A stretch of DNA of 64,000 nucleotides, taken from positions 6,161,780-6,225,779 of the forward strand of contig NZ_AP022560.1 of assembly GCF_010726085.1 (NCBI RefSeq). The letters run 5' to 3'. Every line of letters starts with the position of its first letter. The stretch's first letter is position 1. This document shows positions 5,938 through 14,924 of this stretch, piece by piece. The notes under the pieces were generated by a model. It made no database searches. It was not told the DNA's origin and was given only the letters and a program-made list of their open reading frames with translations. The DNA comes from Mycolicibacterium moriokaense (GTDB lineage: Bacteria; Actinomycetota; Actinomycetes; Mycobacteriales; Mycobacteriaceae). The translations under genes were made by a program, and so were the position numbers.

Positions 5938-8883
5938 ATGGAAACCCAGATGCTGATCAGGATCGTCGTAGTGGTCCTGATGGTCGCGGTCGTGGGTGTG
6001 TTCGCCCTGAAGCGCGTCCTGTTCCTGACGAACCTCATCCGCTCAGGCGCGAAGACGAGCGTCGAGAACAACCGCAAGGACAACCTCGGCAAGCGCATCA
6101 CCACGCAGATCGAGGAGGTCTTCGGGCAAACCCGACTGCTCCGTTGGTCGATCCCCGGCATCGCCCACTTCTTCACGATGTGGGGCTTCTTCATCCTCGC
6201 CACGGTCTACCTCGAGGCGTTCGGTCAGGTAGTCGACCACGACTTCCACATCCCGTTGATCGGCCGGTGGGACGCCCTCGGCTTCCTGCAGGACTTCTTC
6301 GCCGTCGCGGTGCTGCTCGGCATCATCACGTTCGCGATCATCCGCATCGTCCGCGAGCCCAAGAAGCACGGCCGCGACTCCCGCTTCTACGGCTCCCACA
6401 CCGGCGGCGCCTGGCTGATCCTCTTCATGATCTTCAACGTCATCTGGACCTACGCCCTGGTCCGCGGCGCCGGTGCCAACACCCACGCCCTGCCCTACGG
6501 CAACGGCGCGTTCTTCTCGCAGTTCATGGGCTGGGTGCTGCATCCGCTCGGCGAGACCGCCAACGAGTGGATCGAGACGCTGGCACTGATCGGCCACATC
6601 GCCGTCATGCTGATCTTCCTGCTGATCGTGCTGCACTCCAAGCACCTGCACATCGGTCTGGCGCCGGTCAACGTCACCTTCAAGCGCATGCCCAACGCAC
6701 TGGGACCGCTGCTGCCCGTCGAGTACAACGGCGAGCGCATCGACTTCGAGGATCCCGCCGAGGACGCGATCCTGGGCCGCGGCAAGATCGAGGACTTCAC
6801 CTGGAAGGCCTACCTGGACTTCACGACCTGTACCGAGTGCGGGCGGTGCCAGTCGCAGTGCCCCGCGTGGAACACCGGAAAGCCGCTGTCTCCCAAGCTC
6901 GTGATCATGAACCTGCGCGATCACCTGTTCGCCAAGGCGCCCTACATCCTCGGTGAGAAGGAACGGCCGCTGGAGAACACCCCCGAAGGTGGGCTCGGCG
7001 AAGAACTCCGCGGGGAGAAGCACGACGAGGAACACCACGTGCCCGAGTCGGGCTTCGAGCGCATCCTGGGCTCGGGTCCGGAGCAGGCGACCCGCCCCCT
7101 GGTGGGCACCCTCGAACAGGGTGGCGTCATCGATCCGGACGTGTTGTGGTCGTGCACGACGTGCGGTGCGTGCGTCGAGCAGTGCCCGGTCGACATCGAA
7201 CACATCGACCACATCGTCGACATGCGCCGCTATCAGGTGATGATGGAGTCGGAGTTCCCCGGCGAACTCGGCGTGCTGTTCAAAAACCTTGAGACCAAGG
7301 GCAATCCGTGGGGACAGAACGCCAAGGATCGCACCAACTGGATCGACGAGGTCGAATTCGACGTGCCGGTCTACGGCAAGGACGTCGAGTCGTTCGACGG
7401 CTACGAGTACCTGTTCTGGGTTGGGTGCGCAGGCGCCTACGAGGACCGGGCCAAGAAGACCACCAAGGCCGTCGCCGAACTGCTGGCGACCGCGGGCGTG
7501 AAGTATCTGGTGCTCGGCGAGGGTGAAACCTGTAACGGCGACTCGGCCCGCCGCTCCGGCAACGAGTTCCTCTTCCAGCAGTTGGCCGCCCAGAACGTCG
7601 AGACGCTCAACGAGCTCTTCGAGGGCGTCGAACGCGTGGACCGCAAGATCGTCGTCACCTGCCCGCACTGCTTCAACACGCTGGGCCGGGAGTATCCGCA
7701 AGTGGGCGGCAACTACACCGTGCTGCACCACACCCAGCTGCTGAACCGGCTGATCCGCGACAAGAAGCTGGTGCCGGTGAAGCCCGCGGACGGCGGAATC
7801 GACATCACCTACCACGACCCCTGCTACCTCGGTCGGCACAACAAGGTCTACGAGGCGCCGCGTGAGCTCATCGGCGCATCCGGGGCGAAGCTGACGGAGA
7901 TGCCGCGCCACGCGGACCGCGGCCTGTGCTGCGGCGCCGGCGGCGCGCGGATGTGGATGGAAGAGCACATCGGCAAGCGCGTCAACGTCGAACGCACCGA
8001 AGAGGCGATGGACACCGCGTCGACGATCGCCACCGGCTGCCCGTTCTGCCGCGTGATGATCACCGACGGCGTCGACGACGTCGCAGCGGCCAACGATGTG
8101 CCGAAGGCCGAAGTGATGGACGTGGCGCAGCTGCTGCTGGGCTCGATCGACAAGAGCTCGGTCACGCTGCCCGAGAAGGGAACCGCGGCCAAGGAGGCCG
8201 AGGAGCGCGCCGCGCGCATCGCGGCGTCCGCCCCCACCGAAGAGGCGGCACCGGCCGAGGCCGAGGAGGCCAAACCGGAACCGGCGGCGCCGGCGGCTTC
8301 TGCCGCGCCCGCTGACACGAAGCCCGTGACGGGCCTCGGCATCGCAGGTGGGGCGAAGCGCCCAGGAGCCAAGAAGGCCGCCCCTGCCGCCGCGGCCCCC
8401 ACCGCCGAAGCCCCGGCGAAGGCGGAGCCCGAGGTCAAGGGCCTCGGCATCGCTACGGGCGCCAAGCGTCCGGGTGCGAAAAAGGCGGCAGCCGCACCCG
8501 CAGCCGAGCCGGAAGCCGAGGTCAAGGGTCTCGGCATCGCGGCGGGTGCGCGGCGTCCCGGCGCCAAGAAGGCGGCACCTGCCGCGGCGGCACCGGCGGC
8601 TGCACCCGAGGCCAAGGCCGAACCGGAAGCGCCCGAACCGGAAGCGCCCGCGAAGCCAGAACCCGAGGTCAAGGGCCTCGGCATCGCACCCGGTGCGCGC
8701 CGTCCCGGCGCCAAGAAGGCGGCGCCGACGGCGGCCGCACCGAAGCCCGCGGACTCGGAACCACAGCCTGCCGCGGCCGAACCGGAGCCCGAGCCCGCGG
8801 GTGACAGCAACAGCGAAAAGGCCGCTCCTCCGGTCAAAGGCCTAGGTATCGCCAAGGGTGCCCGGCCGCCTGGCAAACACTGA
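5938..8883 (+). CDS. Membrane heterodisulfide reductase-like Fe-S protein (Rv0338c-type)
   Basis: Protein of 981 residues. ATG 5938 follows GGGAGGG. Residues 5-260 contain several hydrophobic spans resembling a NarI/DsrM cytochrome-b subunit. Two ferredoxin-type 4Fe-4S motifs follow (CTECGRCQSQCP near 298, CTTCGACVEQCP near 406). Then come two CCG domains of HdrB/GlpC type: a first with FWVGCAG and TCPHCFNTLG, and a second with HDPCYLGRHN, GLCCGAGGARM and TGCPFC. This fusion of membrane anchor and Hdr-like subunit is the mycobacterial Rv0338c type, presumed to pass electrons between the quinone pool and an unknown thiol or flavoprotein partner. It is essential in M. tuberculosis as I recall. 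The Ala/Pro-rich C-terminal tail with repeats (from residue 750) is annotated separately. Confidence 0.85.
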   Translation: METQMLIRIVVVVLMVAVVGVFALKRVLFLTNLIRSGAKTSVENNRKDNLGKRITTQIEEVFGQTRLLRWSIPGIAHFFTMWGFFILATVYLEAFGQVVDHDFHIPLIGRWDALGFLQDFFAVAVLLGIITFAIIRIVREPKKHGRDSRFYGSHTGGAWLILFMIFNVIWTYALVRGAGANTHALPYGNGAFFSQFMGWVLHPLGETANEWIETLALIGHIAVMLIFLLIVLHSKHLHIGLAPVNVTFKRMPNALGPLLPVEYNGERIDFEDPAEDAILGRGKIEDFTWKAYLDFTTCTECGRCQSQCPAWNTGKPLSPKLVIMNLRDHLFAKAPYILGEKERPLENTPEGGLGEELRGEKHDEEHHVPESGFERILGSGPEQATRPLVGTLEQGGVIDPDVLWSCTTCGACVEQCPVDIEHIDHIVDMRRYQVMMESEFPGELGVLFKNLETKGNPWGQNAKDRTNWIDEVEFDVPVYGKDVESFDGYEYLFWVGCAGAYEDRAKKTTKAVAELLATAGVKYLVLGEGETCNGDSARRSGNEFLFQQLAAQNVETLNELFEGVERVDRKIVVTCPHCFNTLGREYPQVGGNYTVLHHTQLLNRLIRDKKLVPVKPADGGIDITYHDPCYLGRHNKVYEAPRELIGASGAKLTEMPRHADRGLCCGAGGARMWMEEHIGKRVNVERTEEAMDTASTIATGCPFCRVMITDGVDDVAAANDVPKAEVMDVAQLLLGSIDKSSVTLPEKGTAAKEAEERAARIAASAPTEEAAPAEAEEAKPEPAAPAASAAPADTKPVTGLGIAGGAKRPGAKKAAPAAAAPTAEAPAKAEPEVKGLGIATGAKRPGAKKAAAAPAAEPEAEVKGLGIAAGARRPGAKKAAPAAAAPAAAPEAKAEPEAPEPEAPAKPEPEVKGLGIAPGARRPGAKKAAPTAAAPKPADSEPQPAAAEPEPEPAGDSNSEKAAPPVKGLGIAKGARPPGKH
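8326..8883 (+). repeat. Five-fold GLGIAxGAxRPGAKKA repeat in reductase tail
   Basis: Repeat units begin at about 8326, 8434, 8521, 8668 and 8832, each encoding V(T/K)GLGIAxGA(K/R)RPGAKKA. The last is shortened to GLGIAKGARPPGKH at the stop. Units are separated by Ala/Pro/Glu linkers of varied length. The regular basic motif on an otherwise disordered tail suggests a binding or anchoring segment. Confidence 0.85.
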
Positions 8884-8921
8884 ACCGGGTTTTTCGATAT
8901 TTGCTGGACGGTAATGAGACC

Positions 8922-10196
8922 ATGGTGGGTGTGACGACGCACCACGTGCCCCTGCATAACGCGGGCCATCACCCGCGCCAGCGCACGTTCACGCAGTCAT
9001 CCAAGCTGCAGGACGTTCTCTACGAGATCCGCGGACCGGTACACGAGCACGCGTCGCGACTGGAGGCCGAGGGCCACCGCATCCTCAAGCTGAACATCGG
9101 CAACCCGGCCCCGTTCGGGTTCGAGGCGCCCGACGTCATCATGCGCGACATGATCCAGGCGCTGCCGTATGCGCAGGGTTACTCCGATTCCAAGGGCATC
9201 CAACCCGCCCGGCGCGCGGTCTTCACCCGCTACGAGCTGATCGAGAACTTTCCGAAGTTCGACATCGACGATGTGTACCTCGGCAACGGGGTCTCCGAGC
9301 TGATCACGATGACACTGCAGGCGCTGCTGGACAACGGCGACCAGGTGCTCATCCCGGCGCCGGACTATCCGCTGTGGACCGCGTCGACCTCGCTGGCCGG
9401 CGGCACGCCGGTGCACTACCTGTGCGACGAGACCCAAGGCTGGCAGCCCGACATCGCCGATCTGGAAGCCAAGATCACCGACCGCACCAAGGCGCTGGTG
9501 GTGATCAATCCGAACAACCCGACCGGTGCGGTGTACAGCGCCGAAATCCTCGAGCAGATGGTCGAATTGGCGCGCAAGCATCAACTGCTGCTGCTCGCCG
9601 ACGAGATCTACGACAAGATTCTCTACGACGACGCTCAGCACATCTGCCTGGCCACGCTGGCGCCGGATCTGCTCACGCTGACGTTCAACGGTTTGTCCAA
9701 GGCGTATCGCGTGGCCGGATACCGCTCGGGCTGGCTGGTGATCACCGGCCCCAAGGAACATGCGGCCAGTTTCCTCGAGGGCATCAGCCTGTTGGCCAAC
9801 ATGCGGCTGTGCCCGAATGTGCCTGCGCAGTACGCGATTCAGGTTGCGCTGGGCGGATATCAGAGCATCGAGGACCTGGTGTTGCCTGGCGGACGCCTGC
9901 TCGAACAGCGCGACGTCGCATGGTCGAAGCTCAACGAGATCCCCGGGGTCTCGTGCGTGAAACCCCAAGGCGCGCTTTATGCATTCCCTCGGCTGGACCC
10001 CGAGGTGTACGACATCGTCGACGATGAACAGCTGGTTCTCGACCTGCTGCTGCAGGAGAAGATCCTGGTCACCCAGGGCACCGGCTTCAACTGGCCGACA
10101 CCCGATCATCTGCGCATCGTGACGCTGCCGTGGGCTCGTGATCTGGCCAACGCGATTGAGCGACTGGGCAACTTCCTGGTGAGCTACCGGCAGTAG
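8922..10196 (+). CDS. aspC: PLP-dependent aminotransferase, AspC/AlaA type
   Basis: Protein of 424 residues from the ATG at 8922; a TTG in frame at 8901 would add 7 residues, and neither start has a strong ribosome site. It belongs to fold-type I class I aminotransferases. The Schiff-base lysine is in FNGLSKAYRVAGYRSGW (Lys260). The substrate-binding motifs NIGNPAPFGF, LGNGVSELI, NPNNPTGAVYS and DEIYDKILYDD are all present. The sequence is close to Rv0337c along its whole length as I recall it; annotated there as aspartate aminotransferase but related to alanine transaminase AlaA. It follows the iron-sulfur reductase by 38 bases, an arrangement conserved in mycobacteria. Confidence 0.9.
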   Translation: MVGVTTHHVPLHNAGHHPRQRTFTQSSKLQDVLYEIRGPVHEHASRLEAEGHRILKLNIGNPAPFGFEAPDVIMRDMIQALPYAQGYSDSKGIQPARRAVFTRYELIENFPKFDIDDVYLGNGVSELITMTLQALLDNGDQVLIPAPDYPLWTASTSLAGGTPVHYLCDETQGWQPDIADLEAKITDRTKALVVINPNNPTGAVYSAEILEQMVELARKHQLLLLADEIYDKILYDDAQHICLATLAPDLLTLTFNGLSKAYRVAGYRSGWLVITGPKEHAASFLEGISLLANMRLCPNVPAQYAIQVALGGYQSIEDLVLPGGRLLEQRDVAWSKLNEIPGVSCVKPQGALYAFPRLDPEVYDIVDDEQLVLDLLLQEKILVTQGTGFNWPTPDHLRIVTLPWARDLANAIERLGNFLVSYRQ

Positions 10197-10203
10197 CCGG
10201 GCA

Positions 10204-10229
10204 GGTTTACCACCTACGGCGTCGGGTAA
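10204..10229 (+). promoter_or_regulatory. SigF-type promoter of the CsbD-like operon
   Basis: GGTTT at 10204-10208 and GGGTAA at 10224-10229 are separated by 15 bases. This matches the mycobacterial SigF consensus GTTT-N15-17-GGGTA(T/C) with one change in the last -10 base. It stands about 155 bases before a CsbD-like gene, a classic general-stress regulon member. Part of it also forms an imperfect hairpin with the end of aspC. Confidence 0.6.
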
Positions 10230-10384
10230 CCACTGCCCTGCGGACGGAGCAACCGGTCCGCGATTTCACGGTCGGAATGTATCCATTTCGACTGGATGGA
10301 GCGCAGTCCAAATCAAGAAACATGGCGCGGGTTACTGCGCATACCGCCGCTTCATGCGGCGTCGACCCGCCAGGAAAGGGCCAG

Positions 10385-10942
10385 ATGACTGAGCACAAGA
10401 AGGCCGACGAAGCCCGCAAGGGACTACTCGACTCCGTGAAGGGAAAGGTCAAGGAAGTCGCCGGCGCGGTGACCGGCAACGATTCGTTGACCGCGGAGGG
10501 CCAGCTTGAACAGGCGCAGGCCAAGGAGCGCAAAGAGGCCAACAACGTCGAGGCTGTCGCCGACGCCGAGGCCGCCAAGGCCCGGGAGCAGGCAGCCGAC
10601 GCCAGGGCCGAAAGCGCACAGGCCAGAGCTGCGGTGAACGCGAAAACCGCCGCGGCGGAGAGGTCAGCGCATCACCAGCAGGAAAGCCTGAAGCACGCAG
10701 CGGAGAAGTCCGAGCAGCAGCGGGCTGCCCGCGAGAAGACCCAGGCCGAGCTCGATGCACACGCCAACATCGCACAGGCCAAAGCGGAGGAGCGTGAAGA
10801 CGTCGAGTCCGCTGCTGAAGAAGTGACCGATGCAGTCGATGACCATCTTTCCACGACGCGAGCCGCGTCGACCGCGAAGGCCGAGGCTGACCGCATCAGA
10901 CGGCAAGCTGACCAGATGACCAACCAAGCCGACCTGCCCTGA
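10385..10942 (+). CDS. CsbD-like N-terminus with long Ala/Glu/Lys coiled coil
   Basis: Protein of 185 residues. ATG 10385 follows AGGAAAGGG. Residues 1-45 (KGLLDSVKGKVKEVAGAVTG, then NDSLTAEGQLEQAQAKERKE) carry the CsbD signature: a hydrophilic general-stress motif KGK-KE-aG-tGn-sl-aeGk. The remainder is a highly charged helix rich in Ala, Glu, Lys and Gln with heptad character. It has no signal peptide or membrane span, so it should be cytoplasmic. Followed after 26 bases by another coiled-coil protein, probably in one operon. The upstream SigF-type promoter fits a stationary-phase or desiccation protectant role, but no enzyme activity is indicated. Confidence 0.75.
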   Translation: MTEHKKADEARKGLLDSVKGKVKEVAGAVTGNDSLTAEGQLEQAQAKERKEANNVEAVADAEAAKAREQAADARAESAQARAAVNAKTAAAERSAHHQQESLKHAAEKSEQQRAAREKTQAELDAHANIAQAKAEEREDVESAAEEVTDAVDDHLSTTRAASTAKAEADRIRRQADQMTNQADLP

Positions 10943-10968
10943 GCGCCGGCACACTTACAGGAGTTTGA

Positions 10969-11643
10969 ATGAATATCGTCGAGGCCCCACTGGCCGTCTT
11001 GCGCCTTCAATACCGAATCGCACGATTCCCTCTCGAGTTGATCGAGCAGCATGTCTTCAGCCGCATGGACTCGGAGGCACCCGCGCGCTTGTTTTACGAA
11101 CGGTCGTTCGGCCTGCTTGATTCCACGGTCGGGAATGCGTTGGGCGACAAGGAACTTGCAGATAGAGGCACTGTGCTCGCCCAACGCAGCGATGCGCTCG
11201 GCCGAGCAGCGCGGCTGGATGCGGCCGCCGATCGGGCCCAGCAGCAATCACGCGCCGGCCTGAAGGCCACGAGCAACAAGGCCAGCAAAGAGCAACAGGA
11301 CGCACGCGCCACCGCGCAGGACAAGATCGATGACGCCCGCGCCTCGGCCGATGAGCAGAAGCGCGAGGCGTCGGTGGCGAGCGCCCAGCGCACCGCCGCC
11401 GCGAAGAAGCAGGCCGACGAAGTTGCGGCACAGCGCACCAAGGCGGCGGAAGCGGCAAAGCGCGAGGAGCACGCCAAGATTGGTGCCAACGAGCAGGCGG
11501 CGGCCAAGGCCGCGGCGTCGAAGCTCGAGGATGCGGCCGAGGAGCGCGCAGAGGCCGATGCCAAGCGCGCGCAGGCCGATCAGATCGAGGATCTGGCCGA
11601 CGCCGAGAAGCGCAAGCGCCAGACCTCGCCTCAAGGCGGGTAG
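10969..11643 (+). CDS. Ala-rich coiled-coil protein, often mislabelled IF2-like
   Basis: Protein of 224 residues. ATG 10969 is preceded by CAGGAG. A structured N-terminus of about 75 residues (MNIVEAPLAVLRLQYRIARF, then SFGLLDSTVGNALGD) precedes about 150 residues of Ala/Glu/Lys/Gln helix (KKQADEVAAQRTKAAEAAKR and similar). Databases often label such mycobacterial proteins as IF2-family initiation factors because of compositional similarity to the IF2 N-terminal helix; no GTPase domain is present. It sits directly behind the CsbD-like gene and shares its composition, so the two may act together as stress-induced hydrophilic proteins. Confidence 0.7.
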   Translation: MNIVEAPLAVLRLQYRIARFPLELIEQHVFSRMDSEAPARLFYERSFGLLDSTVGNALGDKELADRGTVLAQRSDALGRAARLDAAADRAQQQSRAGLKATSNKASKEQQDARATAQDKIDDARASADEQKREASVASAQRTAAAKKQADEVAAQRTKAAEAAKREEHAKIGANEQAAAKAAASKLEDAAEERAEADAKRAQADQIEDLADAEKRKRQTSPQGG

Positions 11644-11955
11644 CGCAGGGGCGCCTCGACGAGCACCCGTCACGCTCCACGGCTTCCAGTCTGGATAGGC
11701 CGCTAGTTCCTGTCGACCCTTCGCATACAACTAGGCCGGGGGATGTTGATCATGGCCCAGCAGTCCGCCGGTGGCGGTGGTCGGCGCGCATGCCGAATCG
11801 TTGCCCGAAGTGAGAGCACGTCCAAACACTTCGCGACTAGCCGAACAACGAAGATACGCAACGCGTTTGCCACAGCGAGGCCCGGGTATCACACGGAGGC
11901 GTTCGCTTCCAGCCGAGGGAGTCCGTACCCGTACACCAACAACTCGAGGCGATAA
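11644..11955. other. Intergenic region with SigF promoter, no convincing gene
   Basis: About 310 bases of lower G+C than the flanks. A short frame from 11743 to 11955 could encode 70 residues but has irregular codon use, no recognisable motif, and would span the promoter at 11865; it is not called. The stretch otherwise appears to be the leader of the DUF4383 gene. Confidence 0.6.
11865..11889 (+). promoter_or_regulatory. SigF-type promoter of DUF4383 gene
   Basis: GTTT at 11865-11868, 15-base spacer, GGGTAT at 11884-11889: an exact match to the mycobacterial SigF consensus. Transcription would begin near 11895 and leave a leader of about 60 bases before the DUF4383 coding region. Confidence 0.72.
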
Positions 11956-12447
11956 AACACGACTACAGCTCATCCAGCCCGCACCACCTTCGCGACACCA
12001 GTACAGAAGGCCGCCCTCGTTGTCGGCGTGGTCTTCCTAGCTGTCGGCGTACTCGGCTTCATCCCGGGCATCACGACGAACTACGACCAGCTCAGCTTTG
12101 CGGGCCATCAATCGGAAGCGGCACTGCTCGGGATATTCAACGTGTCGATCCTGCACAACCTGGTGCACTTGGCATTCGGCATCGCAGGCGTTGCCTTGGC
12201 CCGCACCCTCAACGGCGCCCGCATGTTCCTCATCGGCGGCGGCATCGTGTACCTGGTGCTCTTCGTCTACGGGCTCGTGATCGATCACCACAGCGCAGCG
12301 AACTTCGTGCCCGTCAACGATGCCGACAATTGGCTGCATCTCGTGCTTGGCGTCGGGATGGTCGCCCTCGGCGCCGCTCTCGGCCGTACTCGCAGTGACA
12401 GGCCTGTCGGTACAGGTGCGGATCTCGGTCGCCCTGGACCCCGTTGA
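11956..12447 (+). CDS. DUF4383 membrane protein, no canonical start codon
   Basis: Four hydrophobic spans in about 160 residues, with the DUF4383 signatures VVGVVFLAVGVLGFIPGIT, NLVHLAFGIAGV and DNWLHLVLGVGM. The conserved N-terminus (TTTAHPARTTFATPVQKAAL) is in frame from 11956 but begins with AAC ACG where homologues have ATG ACN, and an in-frame TAA sits immediately upstream (11953). The first GTG codons in frame are inside the first membrane span (12022, 12028) and would truncate it. So the real start is lost, non-canonical (ACG at 11959 has GAGG about 10 bases upstream), or a base is miscalled. Role unknown; the promoter suggests a stress-induced inner-membrane protein. Confidence 0.65.
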   Translation, partial: NTTTAHPARTTFATPVQKAALVVGVVFLAVGVLGFIPGITTNYDQLSFAGHQSEAALLGIFNVSILHNLVHLAFGIAGVALARTLNGARMFLIGGGIVYLVLFVYGLVIDHHSAANFVPVNDADNWLHLVLGVGMVALGAALGRTRSDRPVGTGADLGRPGPR

Positions 12448-12462
12448 GCAACCTCTACCCTG

Positions 12463-13725
12463 TTGCGGGTGACGCACTCGCACGCGCATTCGCATTCCCT
12501 GCAGGGCCCAACCCCCTTCGGACCGCTCGTCGCCAAGGTTGTCGTCGGCCTGCTGATCGCCATCGGCGTCGTGACGCTGGCCGGGGCCGCCTGGCTGTGG
12601 CCGAGTAAGCAGAAGGTCGACATCCCGCTGCCGTTCCAGAACGCGGCGGGTGGTGCAGTCACCACCGAGGCGGGCCATGTGGCGTCGACCAGCGCCGCGC
12701 CGTGCGGGTACCAGTCGGTGGGCGCGGTGCTGACCGCCCCTCCGGCGCCCGCGCAGGGCGACCTCAACTGCGTGCAGGCGTTCGTCGCGATCGACTCCGG
12801 GCCGAACGAAGGCGCGAACACGCTGCTGGAGTTCAGCGGCGGAGCCGGGCAGCCCCAGCTCGCGGTCGGTGACCAGATCCGGATAACCCGTCAGGTCGAC
12901 CCGGCCGGCACCACGACGTATTCCTTCTACGACTATGAGCGAGCGTGGCCGTTGATAGGGCTGGCGGTGACGTTCGCCCTGGTGGTCGTCGCAGTGGCCC
13001 GGTGGCGCGGATTGCGGGCGCTGGTCGGCATCGTCGTCGCCTTCGTGGTGCTCGTCGTGTTCATGCTGCCCGCCCTGCGTGACGGCGCCGCGGCCATCCC
13101 CGTCGCGTTGGTGGCGTCGTCGCTGATCCTCTATGCGGTCATCTACCTGGCACACGGCGTGAGCCTGCGCACCAGTGCGGCGCTGCTGGGCACGCTCGCC
13201 TCGTTGTCGTTGGCCGCGCTACTGTCCTGGGCCGCAATCGCGTTGACGCACTTGACCGGTCTCTCCGAAGAGGAGAACAACGCGGTCGAGACGTATTTGG
13301 GCAACGTGTCGATCACCGGCCTGCTGCTGGCCGGATTCATCGTCGGCTCGCTCGGTGTCCTCAACGACGTCACCGTCACCCAGGCGTCGACGGCCTTCGA
13401 GTTGGCTGCGATGGAGGGCGCCTCGCGCCGTGCGGTGTTCGTCGGCGCCATGCGGGTGGGGCGCGACCACATCGCCAGCACCGTCTACACGCTGGTGCTC
13501 GCGTACGCGGGTAGCGCGCTGCCGCTGCTGTTGTTGTTCAGCGTGGCCAACCGGTCGCTTGGCGATGTACTGACCAGCGAGAGCGTGGCCATCGAGATCG
13601 CACGCTCAGCGGTCGGCGGTATCGCGTTGGCGCTGTCGGTACCGTTGACGACTGCGATCGCGGCGATGCTCGCGACGACTAGCGCTCCAACAACCCCAGT
13701 AGATACGCCCCGTATCCGGACTTGA
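12463..13725 (+). CDS. YibE/F-like membrane protein
   Basis: Protein of 420 residues from TTG 12463; the GTG at 12469 is equally likely and no strong ribosome site decides. A His-rich N-terminus (HSHAHSHS) precedes a first membrane span (about 22-46), an extracytoplasmic domain to about 160, then seven or so spans. The YibE/F core is visible in [38 protein letters not shown] and [19 protein letters not shown]. The family is of unknown function, possibly a transporter. The 3' end overlaps the convergent rmlA by 47 bases. Confidence 0.82.
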   Translation: MRVTHSHAHSHSLQGPTPFGPLVAKVVVGLLIAIGVVTLAGAAWLWPSKQKVDIPLPFQNAAGGAVTTEAGHVASTSAAPCGYQSVGAVLTAPPAPAQGDLNCVQAFVAIDSGPNEGANTLLEFSGGAGQPQLAVGDQIRITRQVDPAGTTTYSFYDYERAWPLIGLAVTFALVVVAVARWRGLRALVGIVVAFVVLVVFMLPALRDGAAAIPVALVASSLILYAVIYLAHGVSLRTSAALLGTLASLSLAALLSWAAIALTHLTGLSEEENNAVETYLGNVSITGLLLAGFIVGSLGVLNDVTVTQASTAFELAAMEGASRRAVFVGAMRVGRDHIASTVYTLVLAYAGSALPLLLLFSVANRSLGDVLTSESVAIEIARSAVGGIALALSVPLTTAIAAMLATTSAPTTPVDTPRIRT

Positions 13726-14542
13726 GCAATTCCTTTGCGCGGGTGGCCAACTGGTCGTCGTCGATGAATCCGGCGCGCCAGGCGACTTCCTCGGGGGCAC
13801 CGATCTTCAGGCCCTGTCGGCGTTCGATGGTGCGCACGTAATCGCTGGCGTCCAGCAGCGAGTCGAATGTTCCGGTGTCCAGCCATGCGGTTCCACGGGC
13901 GAGGACCTCGACCGCAAGGCGACCCTGGTTCAGGTACGTCCGGTTGACGTCGGTGATCTCGTATTCTCCTCGGGCCGAGGGCTTTATCGAGCGCGCGATC
14001 TCAATGACGTCGTTGTCGTAGAAGTACAGGCCGGGGACCGCGTAGTGCGACTTCGGAGTTGCGGGCTTCTCCTCCAGGGACAGCGCGATGCCGTCGTCGC
14101 TGAACTCAACCACACCGTAGGCGGATGGATTGGCCACCCAATACGCGAAAATCGCACCACCGTCGATGTTTTGAAACCGCGTCAGGCTGGTGCCCAGGCT
14201 CGGGCCATAGAAGATGTTGTCGCCCAACACCAATGCCGCCGAGTCGTTTCCGATATGGTCGGCACCGATGATGAACGCCTGCGCCAGACCGTCGGGCCGA
14301 TCCTGTACGGCATAGGTGAGGTTGATGCCGAAATGCGAGCCGTCGCCGAGCAATCGGTGGAACGCGGGTGCATCATCACCCGTGGTGATCACCTGGATGT
14401 CGCGGATGCCCGCCATGATGAGCGTGGACAGCGGGTAGTAGATCATCGGCTTGTCGTAGACCGGCACCAGCTGCTTGCTGACCCCCATGGTGATCGGATA
14501 GAGCCGTGTCCCCGATCCGCCTGCGAGAATGATCCCCTTCAT
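13679..14542 (-). CDS. rmlA: Glucose-1-phosphate thymidylyltransferase RmlA
   Basis: Protein of 287 residues, typical family length. It makes dTDP-glucose from dTTP and glucose-1-phosphate, the first step to dTDP-rhamnose, which forms the linker between arabinogalactan and peptidoglycan. The nucleotidyltransferase signature [18 protein letters not shown] and the sugar-binding [18 protein letters not shown] are intact; [29 protein letters not shown] and [14 protein letters not shown] follow. The ATG overlaps the stop of the upstream SnoaL-like gene by one base (TGATG), which implies translational coupling. Orthologue of Rv0334. The C-terminal coding end overlaps the convergent YibE/F gene. Confidence 0.95.
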   Translation of the reverse strand: MKGIILAGGSGTRLYPITMGVSKQLVPVYDKPMIYYPLSTLIMAGIRDIQVITTGDDAPAFHRLLGDGSHFGINLTYAVQDRPDGLAQAFIIGADHIGNDSAALVLGDNIFYGPSLGTSLTRFQNIDGGAIFAYWVANPSAYGVVEFSDDGIALSLEEKPATPKSHYAVPGLYFYDNDVIEIARSIKPSARGEYEITDVNRTYLNQGRLAVEVLARGTAWLDTGTFDSLLDASDYVRTIERRQGLKIGAPEEVAWRAGFIDDDQLATRAKELLKSGYGAYLLGLLER

Positions 14543-14889
14543 CAGCTCACCAGATCCTTCTCGGTCAGCTCGGTGGCCGCCAGGGCCGACGCGAGGTCGT
14601 CGTGACGGAACACCGACGTGACGTGATCGCGCACGACCCGGAACGCCGACGCTCTGCCGTCCTCCTCCTCGGCGACCACCACGCCGTCGCGCACATACAT
14701 CCGCCCCGGCACGGCGGCCGCGGGCGCCACCGTCTTGGCCCAGTCGCGCAGGGCGGCGTGTCCCTGGCCTGCGCCACCGGCCTCGCCGAACTCGATGTCG
14801 TCGCTGGAGACCTGGATCAGGGTGTCGAGGTCCTGGTCTTTGAGCGCGTCATGCCATGCCAGCACGGTCGCGATCTCCGAAGTGGTCAT
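14542..14889 (-). CDS. SnoaL/NTF2-like small protein
   Basis: Protein of 115 residues from the ATG at 14889 ([20 protein letters not shown]); a longer upstream frame lacks family sequence and overlaps the next gene. The pattern of an N-terminal helix, [29 protein letters not shown] and a C-terminal beta sheet is that of the SnoaL-like/NTF2 fold, which covers polyketide cyclases, dehydratases and many binding proteins. No catalytic residues can be assigned. It is coupled to rmlA by a one-base overlap and lies 35 bases after the isomerase-fold gene. Confidence 0.7.
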   Translation of the reverse strand: MTTSEIATVLAWHDALKDQDLDTLIQVSSDDIEFGEAGGAGQGHAALRDWAKTVAPAAAVPGRMYVRDGVVVAEEEDGRASAFRVVRDHVTSVFRHDDLASALAATELTEKDLVS

Positions 14890-14924
14890 GGTCGTGAAGG
14901 TACCAACCGGTGTGCAGGCGCCGG

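Noticed and set aside
6043..7968. Long open frame of about 640 codons antisense to the reductase gene
   Set aside because: Its openness follows from G/C bias at third positions of the sense gene; it has no recognisable domain and lies across conserved cysteine motifs of the real protein.
10199..10238. Imperfect hairpin after aspC as terminator
   Set aside because: Mismatched stem and no T tract; the same bases fit a SigF promoter much better.
11743..11955. Possible 70-residue gene before DUF4383
   Set aside because: Spans the SigF promoter, atypical codon use, no motif.
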